A stretch of DNA of 64,000 nt from Metasolibacillus fluoroglycofenilyticus (lineage in GTDB: Bacteria > Bacillota > Bacilli > Bacillales_A > Planococcaceae). Under the pieces are notes generated by a model, which was not told where the DNA came from, made no database searches, and was given only the letters and a program-made list of their open reading frames with translations. Of the stretch, positions 25,255 through 34,574 are shown piece by piece (position 1 is the first letter of the stretch; every line of letters begins with the position of its first letter). Position numbers and translations under genes: made by a program. The stretch lies in assembly GCF_003049645.1 (NCBI RefSeq), contig NZ_PYWK01000001.1, positions 930,001-994,000 on the forward strand, in the 5' to 3' direction.

Positions 25255-26040
25255 ATGAGCGAATGGTATTTTGAATATGAAATTCAAGTGAATCGCCCGG
25301 GTTTATTAGGCGATATTTCATCTTTGCTTGGCATGTTGCGCGTGAATATTGTAGCGATTAATGGCGTGGCGCAAGAACGACGAGGAATGCTACTGGAATC
25401 TGCCAATGACGAAGCGATTCAGCGCTTTAAATCCATTGTGACGACAATGGAAAATATTAATGTTACGAGATTCCGTTTACCAAAATTGCGTGACCGCTTA
25501 GCGATGCGCCATGGTCAATATATTACTCGAGGCGGAGATGAAAAAAATACTTTCCAATTTGTGCGTGATGAGCTTGGAATTTTAGTTGATTTTATGGCTG
25601 AGCTGTTTAAGCAGGATGGTCATAAATTAATCGGTATTCGGGGTATGCCACGTGTCGGTAAAACAGAATCTGTTGTTGCCGCAAGTGTTTGTGCAAATAA
25701 AAAATGGATTTTCATTTCATCGACAATGATTAAGCAAACAATTCGCAATTCCCTTATCGGCGATGAGTTTGGCGGTAATAATATATTTATTTTAGATGGC
25801 GTTGTGACACGAAAGTCGACCGATGAAAGACATCAGCAGCTTGTGCGTGAAATGATGAGTATGCCGACGATAAAAGTAATTGAGCACCCGGATATTTTCG
25901 TTCAGCATTCACAATATACGATTGAAGATTTCGATTATATCATTGAGCTCCGAACTCACCCAGATGAAGAAATCACATATGAAATTATTGAGAAAAACGA
26001 TATGATGTCAAGCAATGATTTCGGAGGATTTAATTTTTAG
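25255..26040 (+). CDS. ymfK: DUF3388 protein: ACT-like domain plus P-loop-like module (YmfK-like)
   Basis: The 261-residue protein has an ACT-like N-terminus (YEIQVNRPGLLGDISSLLGMLRVNI, residues about 6-33) as in amino-acid-sensing domains. A P-loop-like motif, GIRGMPRVGKTESVVAAS, lies near residue 123, followed by IFILDGVVTRKS as a possible Walker B strand. This matches the DUF3388/YmfK family, of unknown function. ATG 25255 is preferred to the adjacent TTG at 25252. The rodZ-like gene starts 17 bases later. Confidence 0.82.
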   Translation: MSEWYFEYEIQVNRPGLLGDISSLLGMLRVNIVAINGVAQERRGMLLESANDEAIQRFKSIVTTMENINVTRFRLPKLRDRLAMRHGQYITRGGDEKNTFQFVRDELGILVDFMAELFKQDGHKLIGIRGMPRVGKTESVVAASVCANKKWIFISSTMIKQTIRNSLIGDEFGGNNIFILDGVVTRKSTDERHQQLVREMMSMPTIKVIEHPDIFVQHSQYTIEDFDYIIELRTHPDEEITYEIIEKNDMMSSNDFGGFNF

Positions 26041-26057
26041 TAAAGTAGGTGTTATTG

Positions 26058-26936
26058 TTGACAGAATTAGGAGCTCGCTTAAAAGAAGCGAGATTAGCTA
26101 AAGGACTTAGCTTAGATGATTTACAAGAAGTAACGAAAATTCAAAAGCGCTATTTAGTTGGTATAGAAGAAGGCAACTATTCAATTATGCCGGGCTCATT
26201 TTATGTGCGGGCATTTATTAAACAATATGCAGAGGCAGTAGGGCTTGATCCTGAAGAAGTACTTGCGGATTATAAACAGGATATTCCCGGTGTACAGCAG
26301 GAGGAAGTTGTACAAGCCTATACGCAAAATACGAGACGACGTAAAATAGCATCGAGCTCATCAAACAGGGTGCTTGAAATGATGCCAATGTTAATTGCGG
26401 CCCTATTCATTGTCGTTATTATCGTAGTGAGCTGGTTCTTATTCCAACAAAAGGCGAACAACTCTTTGCCGCCTGAAAATGAGAATCCAAATGCAGTACA
26501 ATTGGATAATAATCAGGGCGTTACTGGCAATAAAGAGCAGGACGACATAGACAATGAAGAACAAGCTGAAGAGCAACAGCAGGAAGAACAGGAAGAAGAG
26601 CCTGCTAATGAAGCAAAGCAAGTTGTTACACAAACAGCCATTAATGGTGAAGATGTACTATTTGAAGTGACTGGTACAACAGAATTAAAAATTCGCACGG
26701 AAATTGTTGAACAACGTAGTTGGGTAGCATTTCGAAATACACAGGGTATAGACCATTTGGGAAAAGAGTATTCTCAAGGTGAATCTGTAGAGTATGATGC
26801 AACAGAGGATGGTTATGTAAGAATTCGCTTAGGACGTAATGCCTTTGTTGAAGTTTATGTCAATGATGAGCTTGTTACATCGACATCTGATTTAACAACA
26901 CAAAACTACATTATTCAATTAGCTCAACAACAATAA
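26058..26936 (+). CDS. ymfM: RodZ-like helix-turn-helix membrane protein (YmfM-like)
   Basis: RodZ-type proteins tie MreB to the envelope and influence rod shape. The 292-residue product has an N-terminal HTH_25 domain (LGARLKEARLAKGLSLDDLQ to FYVRAFIKQYAEAVGLDPE, residues 2-75). A membrane helix follows near 110-135, then a Glu/Gln-rich linker (about 145-185) and a C-terminal beta domain resembling DUF4115. The start is TTG 26058 with AGTAGGTG upstream; GTG 26049 is the alternative. It precedes pgsA as in other Bacillales. Confidence 0.87.
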   Translation: MTELGARLKEARLAKGLSLDDLQEVTKIQKRYLVGIEEGNYSIMPGSFYVRAFIKQYAEAVGLDPEEVLADYKQDIPGVQQEEVVQAYTQNTRRRKIASSSSNRVLEMMPMLIAALFIVVIIVVSWFLFQQKANNSLPPENENPNAVQLDNNQGVTGNKEQDDIDNEEQAEEQQQEEQEEEPANEAKQVVTQTAINGEDVLFEVTGTTELKIRTEIVEQRSWVAFRNTQGIDHLGKEYSQGESVEYDATEDGYVRIRLGRNAFVEVYVNDELVTSTSDLTTQNYIIQLAQQQ

Positions 26937-26995
26937 ACAAAGTAGCCATGTCGATGTATATGGCTTCTTTGTTTTAAAATGAAAGGTGCTTAATC

Positions 26996-27574
26996 ATGAA
27001 TATTCCAAATAAGATTACAATTTCACGTATTTGTTTAATCCCCTTCTTTATGATTATCGTAATGTTTGACTTCGGATGGGGAAATATGAAGCTTTTTGGT
27101 GCTGAAATGCCTATTCATCATTTTGTTGGGGCGCTGATTTTTATTTTTGCCTCAGCAACAGATTGGGTGGATGGCTATTATGCGAGAAAGTATAATCTAG
27201 TTACAAATTTCGGGAAATTTTTAGACCCTTTAGCAGATAAGTTGCTCGTGTCAGCAGCGCTTATTTTGCTTGTAGAGCTACAGCTAGCGCCTGCATGGAT
27301 TGTCATTATTATTATTAGCCGTGAATTTGCAGTTACAGGCTTGCGTTTAATTTTAGCAGGAGAAGGGGAAGTCGTTGCAGCAAACCAACTAGGAAAAATT
27401 AAAACATGGGCACAGATTGTGGCGATTTCAGCATTGCTTCTGCACAACACGATTTTCACACTTATAGGCATCCCATTCGATACGCTTGCGCTTTATGTTG
27501 CATTATTTTTTACAATTTGGTCTGGTTGGGATTATTTCTACTTAAACCGCCGCGTACTACTAGATTCAAAATAA
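26996..27574 (+). CDS. pgsA: CDP-diacylglycerol-glycerol-3-phosphate 3-phosphatidyltransferase
   Basis: PgsA makes phosphatidylglycerol phosphate, the committed step to phosphatidylglycerol and cardiolipin, in the membrane. The 192-residue protein has several hydrophobic helices. The CDP-alcohol phosphotransferase motif is seen as DWVDGYYAR...GKFLDPLADK near residues 61-85, with all acidic metal ligands present. It lies between the rodZ-like gene and cinA. Confidence 0.95.
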   Translation: MNIPNKITISRICLIPFFMIIVMFDFGWGNMKLFGAEMPIHHFVGALIFIFASATDWVDGYYARKYNLVTNFGKFLDPLADKLLVSAALILLVELQLAPAWIVIIIISREFAVTGLRLILAGEGEVVAANQLGKIKTWAQIVAISALLLHNTIFTLIGIPFDTLALYVALFFTIWSGWDYFYLNRRVLLDSK

Positions 27575-27589
27575 GGAGAGGTTATCCCT

Positions 27590-28831
27590 ATGAATGCAGA
27601 AATTATTGCAGTTGGCTCAGAGCTCTTACTTGGGCAAATTGCCAATACGAATGCAAAATTTATTTCGAGCCAGCTATCTGAATTAGGTGTCAATGTTTAT
27701 TATCATACAGTAGTTGGTGACAATGCTGCTAGACTTGAAGAAGTAATTGCAGTTGCTGAGAAACGTGCGAATATTATTGTTTTTTCGGGTGGCTTAGGTC
27801 CGACAAAGGATGATTTAACAAAGGAAACGATTGCGCGTCAATTAGGTGTGGAGTTAGCATTTGATGAAACTGCACTAACGTATATTGAAGCGTTTTTTGA
27901 GCGCTTAGGACGCCCGATGACAGACAACAATAAGAAGCAAGCGCTTGTATTAGCTGGAAGCGATGTCTTGGCAAATCATCACGGGATGGCACCCGGTATG
28001 ATTTTGGAGCGCAATGATAAAATATATATTTTACTACCCGGCCCACCAAAGGAGCTAGAGCCGATGTTCCAGTTTGAAGCAAAGCCAAAGCTTGCGGCTC
28101 GCTTAACAGACGGAGCGATTATCCTTTCGCATGTCATGCGCTTTTACGGTATCGGTGAGGCGGAGTTAGAAGTAGCGGTGCAACATATTTTAGACAATCA
28201 AACAAATCCAACTGTCGCACCATTAGCCTCTGATGGAGAAGTAACATTACGCATTACGGCAAAGGCTGACAATGAGCAGGAGGCACGCAGGCTTATTGAA
28301 GCAAAAGCAGCAGAAATTCAAGCGATTGTTGGTCAGTTCCAATATGGTATAAATGATGATTCACTTGCTTCGAAAACAGTGGAGGCATTGCTTGCTAATA
28401 ATTTAACAATTGCTGCGGCTGAAAGCTTAACCGCTGGGTTATTTCAAGCTGAATTAGCTGAAATTCCAGGTGTAAGTGGAACTTTAGCAGGTGGGGTTGT
28501 AACATATAATGAGCATACAAAAACGGAGCAGCTCGGTATTGCTCCTGAGCTATTCGCCGAATACGGTGTGGTAAGTAGCGAATGTGCGGCAGCAATGGCA
28601 GAAAGCGTGCGGGCAAAATTCGGAACAAATATTGGTGTAGGCTTAACAGGTGCTGCTGGTCCTGATAGTCATGGTAAACAGCCTGCGGGCACCGTTTGGA
28701 TAGGCATTAGTATGGAAGGGCGAGATGTGCAAACATACAAGCTTCAGCTTTCAGGTATGCGCAACACAAATCGTCTAAGAGCAGTTAAATTCACATGTAG
28801 TTATTTATTACGCCTACTTAATGAAAAATAA
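27590..28831 (+). CDS. cinA: CinA family protein (competence/damage-inducible; NMN amidohydrolase domain)
   Basis: The 413-residue protein has an N-terminal MoaB/MogA-like domain (AVGSELLLGQIANTNAKFIS and FSGGLGPTKDDLTKETIAR). The C-terminal CinA domain carries AAAESLTAGLFQAELAEIPGVSGTLAGG and GLTGAAGPDSHGKQPAGTVWIG, the region responsible for NMN deamidation in related proteins. In Gram-positive bacteria cinA is often linked to recA, as here. AAGGAGAGG precedes the ATG. Confidence 0.94.
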   Translation: MNAEIIAVGSELLLGQIANTNAKFISSQLSELGVNVYYHTVVGDNAARLEEVIAVAEKRANIIVFSGGLGPTKDDLTKETIARQLGVELAFDETALTYIEAFFERLGRPMTDNNKKQALVLAGSDVLANHHGMAPGMILERNDKIYILLPGPPKELEPMFQFEAKPKLAARLTDGAIILSHVMRFYGIGEAELEVAVQHILDNQTNPTVAPLASDGEVTLRITAKADNEQEARRLIEAKAAEIQAIVGQFQYGINDDSLASKTVEALLANNLTIAAAESLTAGLFQAELAEIPGVSGTLAGGVVTYNEHTKTEQLGIAPELFAEYGVVSSECAAAMAESVRAKFGTNIGVGLTGAAGPDSHGKQPAGTVWIGISMEGRDVQTYKLQLSGMRNTNRLRAVKFTCSYLLRLLNEK

Positions 28832-28842
28832 TAGCGAAAAAT

Positions 28843-28878
28843 AAAATTTGGGCGTATTTTAATGCCCAAATTTTTATT
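28843..28878 (+). terminator. cinA terminator
   Basis: AAAATTTGGGC pairs with GCCCAAATTTTT. It separates cinA from recA transcription. Confidence 0.85.
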
Positions 28879-28890
28879 TTCAAACAAAAA

Positions 28891-28904
28891 CGAAAATACG
28901 TTCG
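28891..28904 (+). promoter_or_regulatory. LexA (DinR) operator of recA
   Basis: CGAAAATACGTTCG fits the Gram-positive SOS box CGAACNNNNGTTCG with one mismatch and lies 9 bases upstream of the recA -35. LexA repression of recA is established in B. subtilis. Confidence 0.8.
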
Positions 28905-28912
28905 CTTTTTTA

Positions 28913-28941
28913 TTGCTATTTTCTCAAAGAACAAGTATAGT
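28913..28941 (+). promoter_or_regulatory. Sigma-A promoter of recA
   Basis: TTGCTA and TATAGT are separated by 17 bases. The predicted transcription start near 28948 coincides with the first base of family A copy A3. Confidence 0.7.
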
Positions 28942-28946
28942 AGGAT

Positions 28947-29107
28947 TATAAAGTGAAACTTCAATCAGTGCAGGTTTTCCCCATCCTCCACTGAATGTTA
29001 GTTGAACCAATCGGGCATTTACAGCAGTGGATTTCCCACTTAACCTTCGCTTATTTTTTACTTAAGTCTTGAAGTGGAAGGCTTACTGCACGTTAATGCG
29101 GGATAAA
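28947..29107 (+). repeat. Family A dispersed repeat, copy A3, forming the recA leader
   Basis: It runs from TATAAAGTGAAACTTCAATCAG to GTTAATGCGGGATAAA. The variable arm is GCAGT (29024-29028) with ACTGC (29085-29089) outside the constant CCACTT/AAGTGG pair (29036-29041, 29072-29077). It fills nearly all of the space between the predicted recA transcription start and its SD. Confidence 0.8.
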
Positions 29108-29139
29108 TAAATCTAACCTTTTTTAGAGGAGGAACTATA

Positions 29140-30207
29140 GTGAGTGATCGTAAAGCGGCCTTAGAACAGGCGTTAAAACAAATTGAAAAGCAATTCGGTA
29201 AAGGTTCTATTATGAAGCTAGGTGAAACGACAGATCGTGAAATTGCGACATCATCAAGCGGCTCGTTAGCATTGGATGCAGCGCTAGGAGTAGGTGGCTA
29301 TCCACGTGGTCGTATTATCGAAATTTATGGACCTGAATCATCAGGTAAAACAACGGTTGCATTACATGCTATTGCTGAAGTACAAGCAGCGGGGGGACAA
29401 GCAGCATTTATTGACGCAGAGCATGCGCTTGACCCGGTATACGCACAAAAGTTAGGCGTAAATATTGATGAACTACTATTATCACAGCCAGATACTGGTG
29501 AGCAGGCATTAGAAATTGCTGAAGCATTAGTGCGCAGTGGAGCAATTGATATATTAGTAATAGACTCTGTTGCAGCACTTGTACCAAAAGCAGAAATCGA
29601 AGGAGAGATGGGAGATTCACACGTAGGTTTACAAGCTCGTTTAATGTCACAAGCATTACGTAAGCTCTCTGGTGCGATTAATAAATCCAAAACATTGGCT
29701 ATTTTTATCAACCAAATACGTGAGAAAATTGGTGTTATGTTTGGTAACCCTGAAACGACTCCGGGTGGACGCGCATTAAAATTCTACTCTTCCGTTCGAT
29801 TGGAAGTGCGTCGTGCAGAAACAATTAAGCAAGGCAATGATATGGTTGGTAACAAAACGAAAATTAAAATTGTTAAAAACAAAGTAGCGCCACCATTCCG
29901 TACGGCTGAAGTGGATATTATGTACGGTGAAGGTATTTCAAAGGAAGGCGAAATTGTTGACTTAGGTGTTGAACTAGACATCGTCCAAAAGAGCGGCTCT
30001 TGGTACGCATATGGCGATGAGCGATTAGGGCAAGGGCGTGAAAATGCCAAACAATTCCTAAAAGAAAACGTTGCTGTTCGTGAAGAAATCGCTGATAAAA
30101 TTCGTCAATCTTACGGCATAGCTGCTGCCAACTATACAATTGGCGGTCACGAAGAAGACGAGGAAATGGACGAAGAATTATCTTTATTATTAGGTGAAGA
30201 AAAATAA
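29140..30207 (+). CDS. recA: Recombinase A
   Basis: RecA forms filaments on single-stranded DNA for homologous recombination and triggers LexA self-cleavage. The 355-residue protein has Walker A GPESSGKT at residues 64-71, Walker [20 protein letters not shown]-binding loop L2 [19 protein letters not shown], and an acidic C-terminal tail ([10 protein letters not shown]). The GTG start has AGAGGAGG 7 bases upstream. A LexA-type box and a strong promoter lie about 200 bases upstream. Confidence 0.98.
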   Translation: MSDRKAALEQALKQIEKQFGKGSIMKLGETTDREIATSSSGSLALDAALGVGGYPRGRIIEIYGPESSGKTTVALHAIAEVQAAGGQAAFIDAEHALDPVYAQKLGVNIDELLLSQPDTGEQALEIAEALVRSGAIDILVIDSVAALVPKAEIEGEMGDSHVGLQARLMSQALRKLSGAINKSKTLAIFINQIREKIGVMFGNPETTPGGRALKFYSSVRLEVRRAETIKQGNDMVGNKTKIKIVKNKVAPPFRTAEVDIMYGEGISKEGEIVDLGVELDIVQKSGSWYAYGDERLGQGRENAKQFLKENVAVREEIADKIRQSYGIAAANYTIGGHEEDEEMDEELSLLLGEEK

Positions 30208-30214
30208 AACAACT

Positions 30215-30267
30215 GAAGCTGTCAAGAAATGTAAACGAACTTCGTATTTCTTGACAGCTCGTTTTAA
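30215..30267 (+). terminator. recA terminator
   Basis: A 14-bp stem AGCTGTCAAGAAAT/ATTTCTTGACAGCT is followed by CGTTTTAATTT. The outer arms resemble family T. Confidence 0.85.
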
Positions 30268-30468
30268 TTTTACGGTTATTTGCAAGTAGTGAGTTTGAAA
30301 TGTCTGTAAATAATATACTCTACATATGGCGGCAATCCTTGACAGCACAATAACAGAACTATACAATTAAAAATGTATAATTTCTAAAATTTGAAATGAA
30401 AAATGATTAACTGTCTATACAATTAATCAATAAAAACAACATGAAATTGGCACTTGGAGGTGTTTAGT

Positions 30469-32034
30469 ATGATGGAAGTAATTATAAGCATCTCCGCTTT
30501 GCTTGTTGGACTCATCGTTGGTGCCGCTGTTAGCTATTTCTACATGAAAAAAGTGAATGACTCAAAAATCACGGGTGCTACGCATACTGCCAAATCTATC
30601 GTTGAAGAAGCGAAACGTGAAGCAGATGCATTGAAAAAAGAAGCACTACTTGAAGCAAAAGATGAAACTCACAAATTTCGAAATGAAGCAGAGAATGACA
30701 TTCGTGAACGTCGTTTAGAACTTCAAAAACAAGAGAACCGTTTATTGCAAAGAGAAGAAAATCTTGATCGCAAAGATGATGCTCTCAATAAAAGAGAAGC
30801 CGGTCTAGAGCGTAAAGAGGAAGCTCTATCGGACAGACAACAGCATATTGAACAGATGGAAGGCAAAGTGGAAGAGCTCGTTGCAGCGCAAAAAACAGAG
30901 CTAGAACGTATTTCTGCATTAACGCGAGAAGAAGCGAAAGCGATTATTTTAAGCGAGGTAGAAAAGGAATTAGCGACGGATATTGCTGTAATGACGAAAG
31001 AATCCGAAACACGTGCAAAAGAGGAATCTGATAAAAAGGCACGTGAAGTTTTATCATTAGCACTACAACGCTTTGCAGCTGATCATGTGGCAGAAACAAC
31101 GGTATCTGTTGTTAACTTGCCGAATGATGAAATGAAGGGACGCATTATTGGACGAGAAGGGCGTAATATTCGTACGCTTGAGACGTTGACAGGTATCGAT
31201 TTAATTATTGATGATACACCGGAAGCTGTAATCTTATCGGGATTTGATCCGATTCGACGCGAGACAGCTCGTCTTGCACTAGAAAAGCTTGTTCAAGATG
31301 GACGTATTCACCCTGCACGAATTGAAGAAATGGTTGAAAAATCGCGTCGTGAAGTGGACGAACAGATTCGTGAAACAGGAGAACAAACAACATTTGAGGT
31401 TGGTATTCACAACCTACATCCAGATTTAATGAAAATTTTAGGTCGTATGAAATATCGTACAAGTTATGGACAAAACGTTTTAAAACACTCTATAGAAGTT
31501 GCACATCTTGCAGGCTTATTAGCAGCAGAGCTTGGAGAGGATGTAACATTAGCGAAACGCGCAGGGCTTCTACATGATATTGGGAAGGCGATTGACCATG
31601 AGGTTGAAGGTAGCCACGTAGAAATTGGCGTAGAGCTTGCGACAAAATATAAAGAGCACCCAGTAGTAATCAATAGTATTGCTTCCCATCATGGAGATAC
31701 AGAAGCCACTTCTGTCATTGCAGTGCTTGTTGCAGCAGCAGATGCTTTATCTGCAGCACGCCCGGGTGCACGTAGCGAAACACTTGAAAATTATATTCGC
31801 CGCTTAGAAAAGCTAGAAGAAATTTCAGAAAGCTACGATGGTGTTGAAAAATCATATGCTATTCAAGCTGGTCGCGAAGTACGTATTATTGTTCAGCCAG
31901 ATAAAATCGACGATCTTACATCGCATCGCTTAGCGCGTGATATTCGCAAGCGCATCGAGGAAGAGCTTGATTATCCAGGACATATTAAAGTAACAGTAAT
32001 TCGAGAAACACGCGCAGTAGAGTACGCGAAATAG
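30469..32034 (+). CDS. rny: Ribonuclease Y
   Basis: RNase Y is the membrane-anchored endoribonuclease that starts decay of much mRNA in Firmicutes. The 521-residue length equals the usual size within a few residues. It has one N-terminal membrane helix, a long charged coiled coil (about 30-190), a KH domain ([21 protein letters not shown] near residue 219) and an HD domain with [21 protein letters not shown] near residue 362. ATG 30469 with GGAGG is chosen over TTG 30454. RicA, encoded at 41.6 kb, belongs to the complex known to modulate RNase Y. Confidence 0.97.
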   Translation: MMEVIISISALLVGLIVGAAVSYFYMKKVNDSKITGATHTAKSIVEEAKREADALKKEALLEAKDETHKFRNEAENDIRERRLELQKQENRLLQREENLDRKDDALNKREAGLERKEEALSDRQQHIEQMEGKVEELVAAQKTELERISALTREEAKAIILSEVEKELATDIAVMTKESETRAKEESDKKAREVLSLALQRFAADHVAETTVSVVNLPNDEMKGRIIGREGRNIRTLETLTGIDLIIDDTPEAVILSGFDPIRRETARLALEKLVQDGRIHPARIEEMVEKSRREVDEQIRETGEQTTFEVGIHNLHPDLMKILGRMKYRTSYGQNVLKHSIEVAHLAGLLAAELGEDVTLAKRAGLLHDIGKAIDHEVEGSHVEIGVELATKYKEHPVVINSIASHHGDTEATSVIAVLVAAADALSAARPGARSETLENYIRRLEKLEEISESYDGVEKSYAIQAGREVRIIVQPDKIDDLTSHRLARDIRKRIEEELDYPGHIKVTVIRETRAVEYAK

Positions 32035-32040
32035 CAGATT

Positions 32041-32204
32041 ATATAAAGTGAAGCTTCAATCAGTGGGGGATTTTCCTTATCCCCCACCGAATGTTAGTTG
32101 AACCAATCGGGCTTTTGCGGGCAATTGAACTCCCACTTATCCTTTAGCGTATTTTCACTTAAGTCTTGAAGTGGTAGGTTTACAGCCCGTTAATGCGGGG
32201 TAAA
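32041..32204 (+). repeat. Family A dispersed repeat, copy A4
   Basis: A full-length copy just after rny. Variable arm GCGGGC (32117-32122) pairs with GCCCGT (32185-32190), outside the constant CCACTT/AAGTGG pair (32133-32138, 32169-32174). The first hairpin is GTGGGGGAT...ATCCCCCAC. Confidence 0.8.
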
Positions 32205-32249
32205 ATGAATCTTCATGAAGAGGACTTTAACTGCATGTTAAAGCGAGAT

Positions 32250-32293
32250 AAAGGCTGTGTCATAAGTACAATACTTATCGCACAGCCCTTTTT
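32250..32293 (+). terminator. Terminator between rny and ymdB
   Basis: AAGGCTGTGTCATAAGTA pairs with TACTTATCGCACAGCCCTT with small mismatches and is followed by TTTT. Confidence 0.75.
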
Positions 32294-32370
32294 CATGGGA
32301 AGGATGCAAAAAATATGTGTGACAAAATATTTTTCACTTTGTCTACACTTTAGAAACGGATTGATGTATC

Positions 32371-33168
32371 ATGAAAATTTTATTTATTGGCGATATTGTT
32401 GGCTCAATTGGACGAGATGCAGTAGCCAAATACTTACCGCGTTTGAAAAATAAATATGCGGTGGATGTTGTCATTGCAAATGGAGAAAATGCAGCAGCAG
32501 GGCGTGGTATTACACGCAATATTTATAATGAGCTTCTGCAAATGGGTATCGACGTTATCACTATGGGGAATCATACATGGGATAATAAGGAGATTTTTGA
32601 CTTCATTGATGATGCCGATTATTTAATTCGCCCAGCTAATTTTTCAAAGGAAGCACCTGGTAAAGGGATAATGCAAATTACGAAAAATGATGTGACATTG
32701 TCAGTTATTAATTTACACGGGCGTGTATTTTTACCGCCGCACGAAGATCCATTTGCAATGGCGGATGAGCTAGTAGCAGAGGCGCGAAATATATCGCCGC
32801 TTATATTTGTTGATTTCCATGCAGAAGCAACGAGCGAAAAAATTGCATTAGGATGGCATTTAGACGGAAAAGCATCAGTAGTTGTCGGTACGCACACGCA
32901 TGTACAAACGGCAGACTCACGTATTTACCCAAATGGTACAGCATATATTACTGATGTCGGAATGACAGGACCTTATGATGAAATTTTGGGGATGACAAAG
33001 GAAAGCGTTATATACAAATTCCAAACAAATATGCCATCACGCTTTGAAGTACCAAAAAAAGGGCGTGAAGTACTAAGTGCGTTCTTTGTTGAAGTTGATA
33101 ACACAACAGGTAAAGCACTGCGTCAAGAACGTATTTATATTAATGAGGATTATCCATTTAAACCATAA
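32371..33168 (+). CDS. ymdB: YmdB family metallophosphoesterase
   Basis: YmdB hydrolyses cyclic nucleotide phosphodiesters in vitro and affects motility, biofilm and late-adaptive gene expression in B. subtilis. The 265 residues show the metal ligands in IGDIVGSIGRDAV, NGENAAAGRGIT, MGNHTWDN, DFHAEATSEK and GTHTHVQTADSRI. It is usually found downstream of rny and upstream of spoVS, as here. The SD is weak. Confidence 0.95.
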   Translation: MKILFIGDIVGSIGRDAVAKYLPRLKNKYAVDVVIANGENAAAGRGITRNIYNELLQMGIDVITMGNHTWDNKEIFDFIDDADYLIRPANFSKEAPGKGIMQITKNDVTLSVINLHGRVFLPPHEDPFAMADELVAEARNISPLIFVDFHAEATSEKIALGWHLDGKASVVVGTHTHVQTADSRIYPNGTAYITDVGMTGPYDEILGMTKESVIYKFQTNMPSRFEVPKKGREVLSAFFVEVDNTTGKALRQERIYINEDYPFKP

Positions 33169-33169
33169 T

Positions 33170-33222
33170 CAAAAAGGGTTAAGCTTTCCACTCGGTTAAG
33201 AGCGGAAGCTTAACCCTTTTTC
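33170..33222. terminator. Bidirectional terminator between ymdB and the convergent gene
   Basis: AAAAAGGGTTAAGCTTTCC pairs with GGAAGCTTAACCCTTTTT, with A- and T-runs on both sides serving both directions. Confidence 0.85.
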
Positions 33223-33483
33223 TTCTAATGCTGTGCGCATTATTGGTAAAGATGCGCGTCCAATGCCATGTAGCTTCAAAACTTCTTTTTCTGTATATTG
33301 CGCCAGCTGCTCTAAAGTTGTGATACCCTCATGTACAAGTGCATTCCTAGCTGGAGAAGATAACCTCGCTAAAAATCCCTCAGTTGGTTTATTGTCCTGT
33401 TCACATTTTGGGCAAGTATTACAATCGCTACTTTTATAATAACGATGTCCTTTCTCACAAATTCTTAACGTTTTTTTTGTCAA
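33196..33483 (-). CDS. Zinc-ribbon protein with RNA polymerase alpha-CTD-like domain
   Basis: The 95-residue protein has an N-terminal zinc-ribbon pattern, CEKGHRYYKSSDCNTCPKC (Cys/His pairs, residues 9-27). A C-terminal helix-hairpin-helix unit resembling the alpha-subunit CTD follows (ALVHEGITTLEQLAQYTEKEVLKLHGIGRASLP). The TTG start has AAGGGCGGTG upstream on the minus strand. Its function is unknown; DNA binding or polymerase contact is a guess from the fold. It overlaps the shared terminator. Confidence 0.72.
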   Translation of the reverse strand: MTKKTLRICEKGHRYYKSSDCNTCPKCEQDNKPTEGFLARLSSPARNALVHEGITTLEQLAQYTEKEVLKLHGIGRASLPIMRTALEEKGLSFRS

Positions 33484-33619
33484 AGCTTTTCACCGCCCTT
33501 ATATAAAATATACAGTAAATTTATTCTATTTGTCATGTTCCATTTGGTTCAAGCATACAATGACCTACAGACAATAAATAAAAAGTTGTCTCGATCATGC
33601 AAAATGGGGAGGAATAGTT

Positions 33620-33886
33620 GTGGATTCATTAAAAGTATCATCTCGCTCAAATCCAAATTCTGTTGCAGGTGCACTTGTTGCCGTCATTCGTGAGCAAGGC
33701 TTTGTGGAAATGCAAGCAGTGGGAGCGGGAGCACTCAACCAGGCCGTGAAAGCTGTTGCAATAGCTAGAGGCTTTGTAGCACCGAGCGGAACTGATTTAA
33801 TTTGCGCACCAGCATTTGCAGATATTACGATTGCAGGGGAAGATCGAACGGCACTCAAGTTAGTTGTAGAAAAAAGAAACCGATAA
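33620..33886 (+). CDS. spoVS: Stage V sporulation protein S
   Basis: SpoVS is a small Alba-like protein needed for efficient sporulation and spore coat assembly. The 88 residues match the family almost throughout: KVSSRSNPNSVAGALVAVIRE, QAVGAGALNQAVKAVAIARG and FVAPSGTDLICAPAF. GTG start with GGGGAGG 8 bases before. Monocistronic, with its own terminator. Confidence 0.96.
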   Translation: MDSLKVSSRSNPNSVAGALVAVIREQGFVEMQAVGAGALNQAVKAVAIARGFVAPSGTDLICAPAFADITIAGEDRTALKLVVEKRNR

Positions 33887-33890
33887 TGCA

Positions 33891-33931
33891 CAAAGCCGTC
33901 AATTTAGTGAAAGCTAAATTGACGGCTTTTT
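33891..33931 (+). terminator. spoVS terminator
   Basis: AAAGCCGTCAATTTAG pairs with CTAAATTGACGGCTTT and is followed by TTT. Confidence 0.88.
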
Positions 33932-33988
33932 ACGTATGGAAATTTACTTACTTAATAGCCTCGAAGTATAAAAGAAAGGAAGCTACTA

Positions 33989-34402
33989 ATGAATACACCA
34001 TTTTTTATTGTAATTAATCCTATAATAGCGATTATAATGGCTATCCTTTTTTATTTTGTAGTTGGAAATGTATACGAATTACCTATTCAAGAAGCGGTAG
34101 CAATACCTATGGGAGTCATATTATTTTTCATTTTAGTCATACCTTGTTACTTTCTAACAATTATATTTTTGCATTTCAAAAGGAAAAAGCTTGCTATTTA
34201 TTTTTTTATTATTAATATTTTGTTTAGTTTAGGTATGACCTGCTTTTTAATTAGTGTCCACTTTATGAGAGTACACTTTCCAATTGAAATCGTAAAACAT
34301 CTAATGGTAAGTTTTGTGCCTATCGGTCTTATTAGTTTATATGGTGTACTAGCAATATACTGTAAGATAACAGGGCGTTCAAAAACATTCAATTTTTACT
34401 AA
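33989..34402 (+). CDS. Small four-helix membrane protein, unknown function
   Basis: I do not recognise this 137-residue protein. Four hydrophobic segments are visible (about residues 5-26, 36-61, 68-90, 107-127) with short polar links such as KRKKLA between helices 2 and 3. AAGGAAG precedes the ATG. No terminator follows. It stands alone between spoVS and korA; tdh-kbl occupy the comparable spot in B. subtilis. Confidence 0.6.
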   Translation: MNTPFFIVINPIIAIIMAILFYFVVGNVYELPIQEAVAIPMGVILFFILVIPCYFLTIIFLHFKRKKLAIYFFIINILFSLGMTCFLISVHFMRVHFPIEIVKHLMVSFVPIGLISLYGVLAIYCKITGRSKTFNFY

Positions 34403-34574
34403 AAGCAGTATTATATGAAGAAATATAAGAGCACCTGCTTCTGCAATCCGTTTTTTCCGCCAAAGGACTGAATTTTTGATGAATTACATATTTACAATAG
34501 TACATACACCATCTTCGTGTTAAACTAATGTAGGAAATTCATATATAAATTACGTAAGCTAAGGAGATGTTTAT

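Noticed and set aside
28947..29107. Insertion sequence or transposon for family A
   Set aside because: The element is only about 160 bp, has no coding capacity, no terminal inverted repeats and no obvious target duplication.
32193..32453. An 86-codon plus-strand frame before ymdB
   Set aside because: It starts in repeat A4, spans a terminator hairpin and overlaps the ymdB start in another frame.
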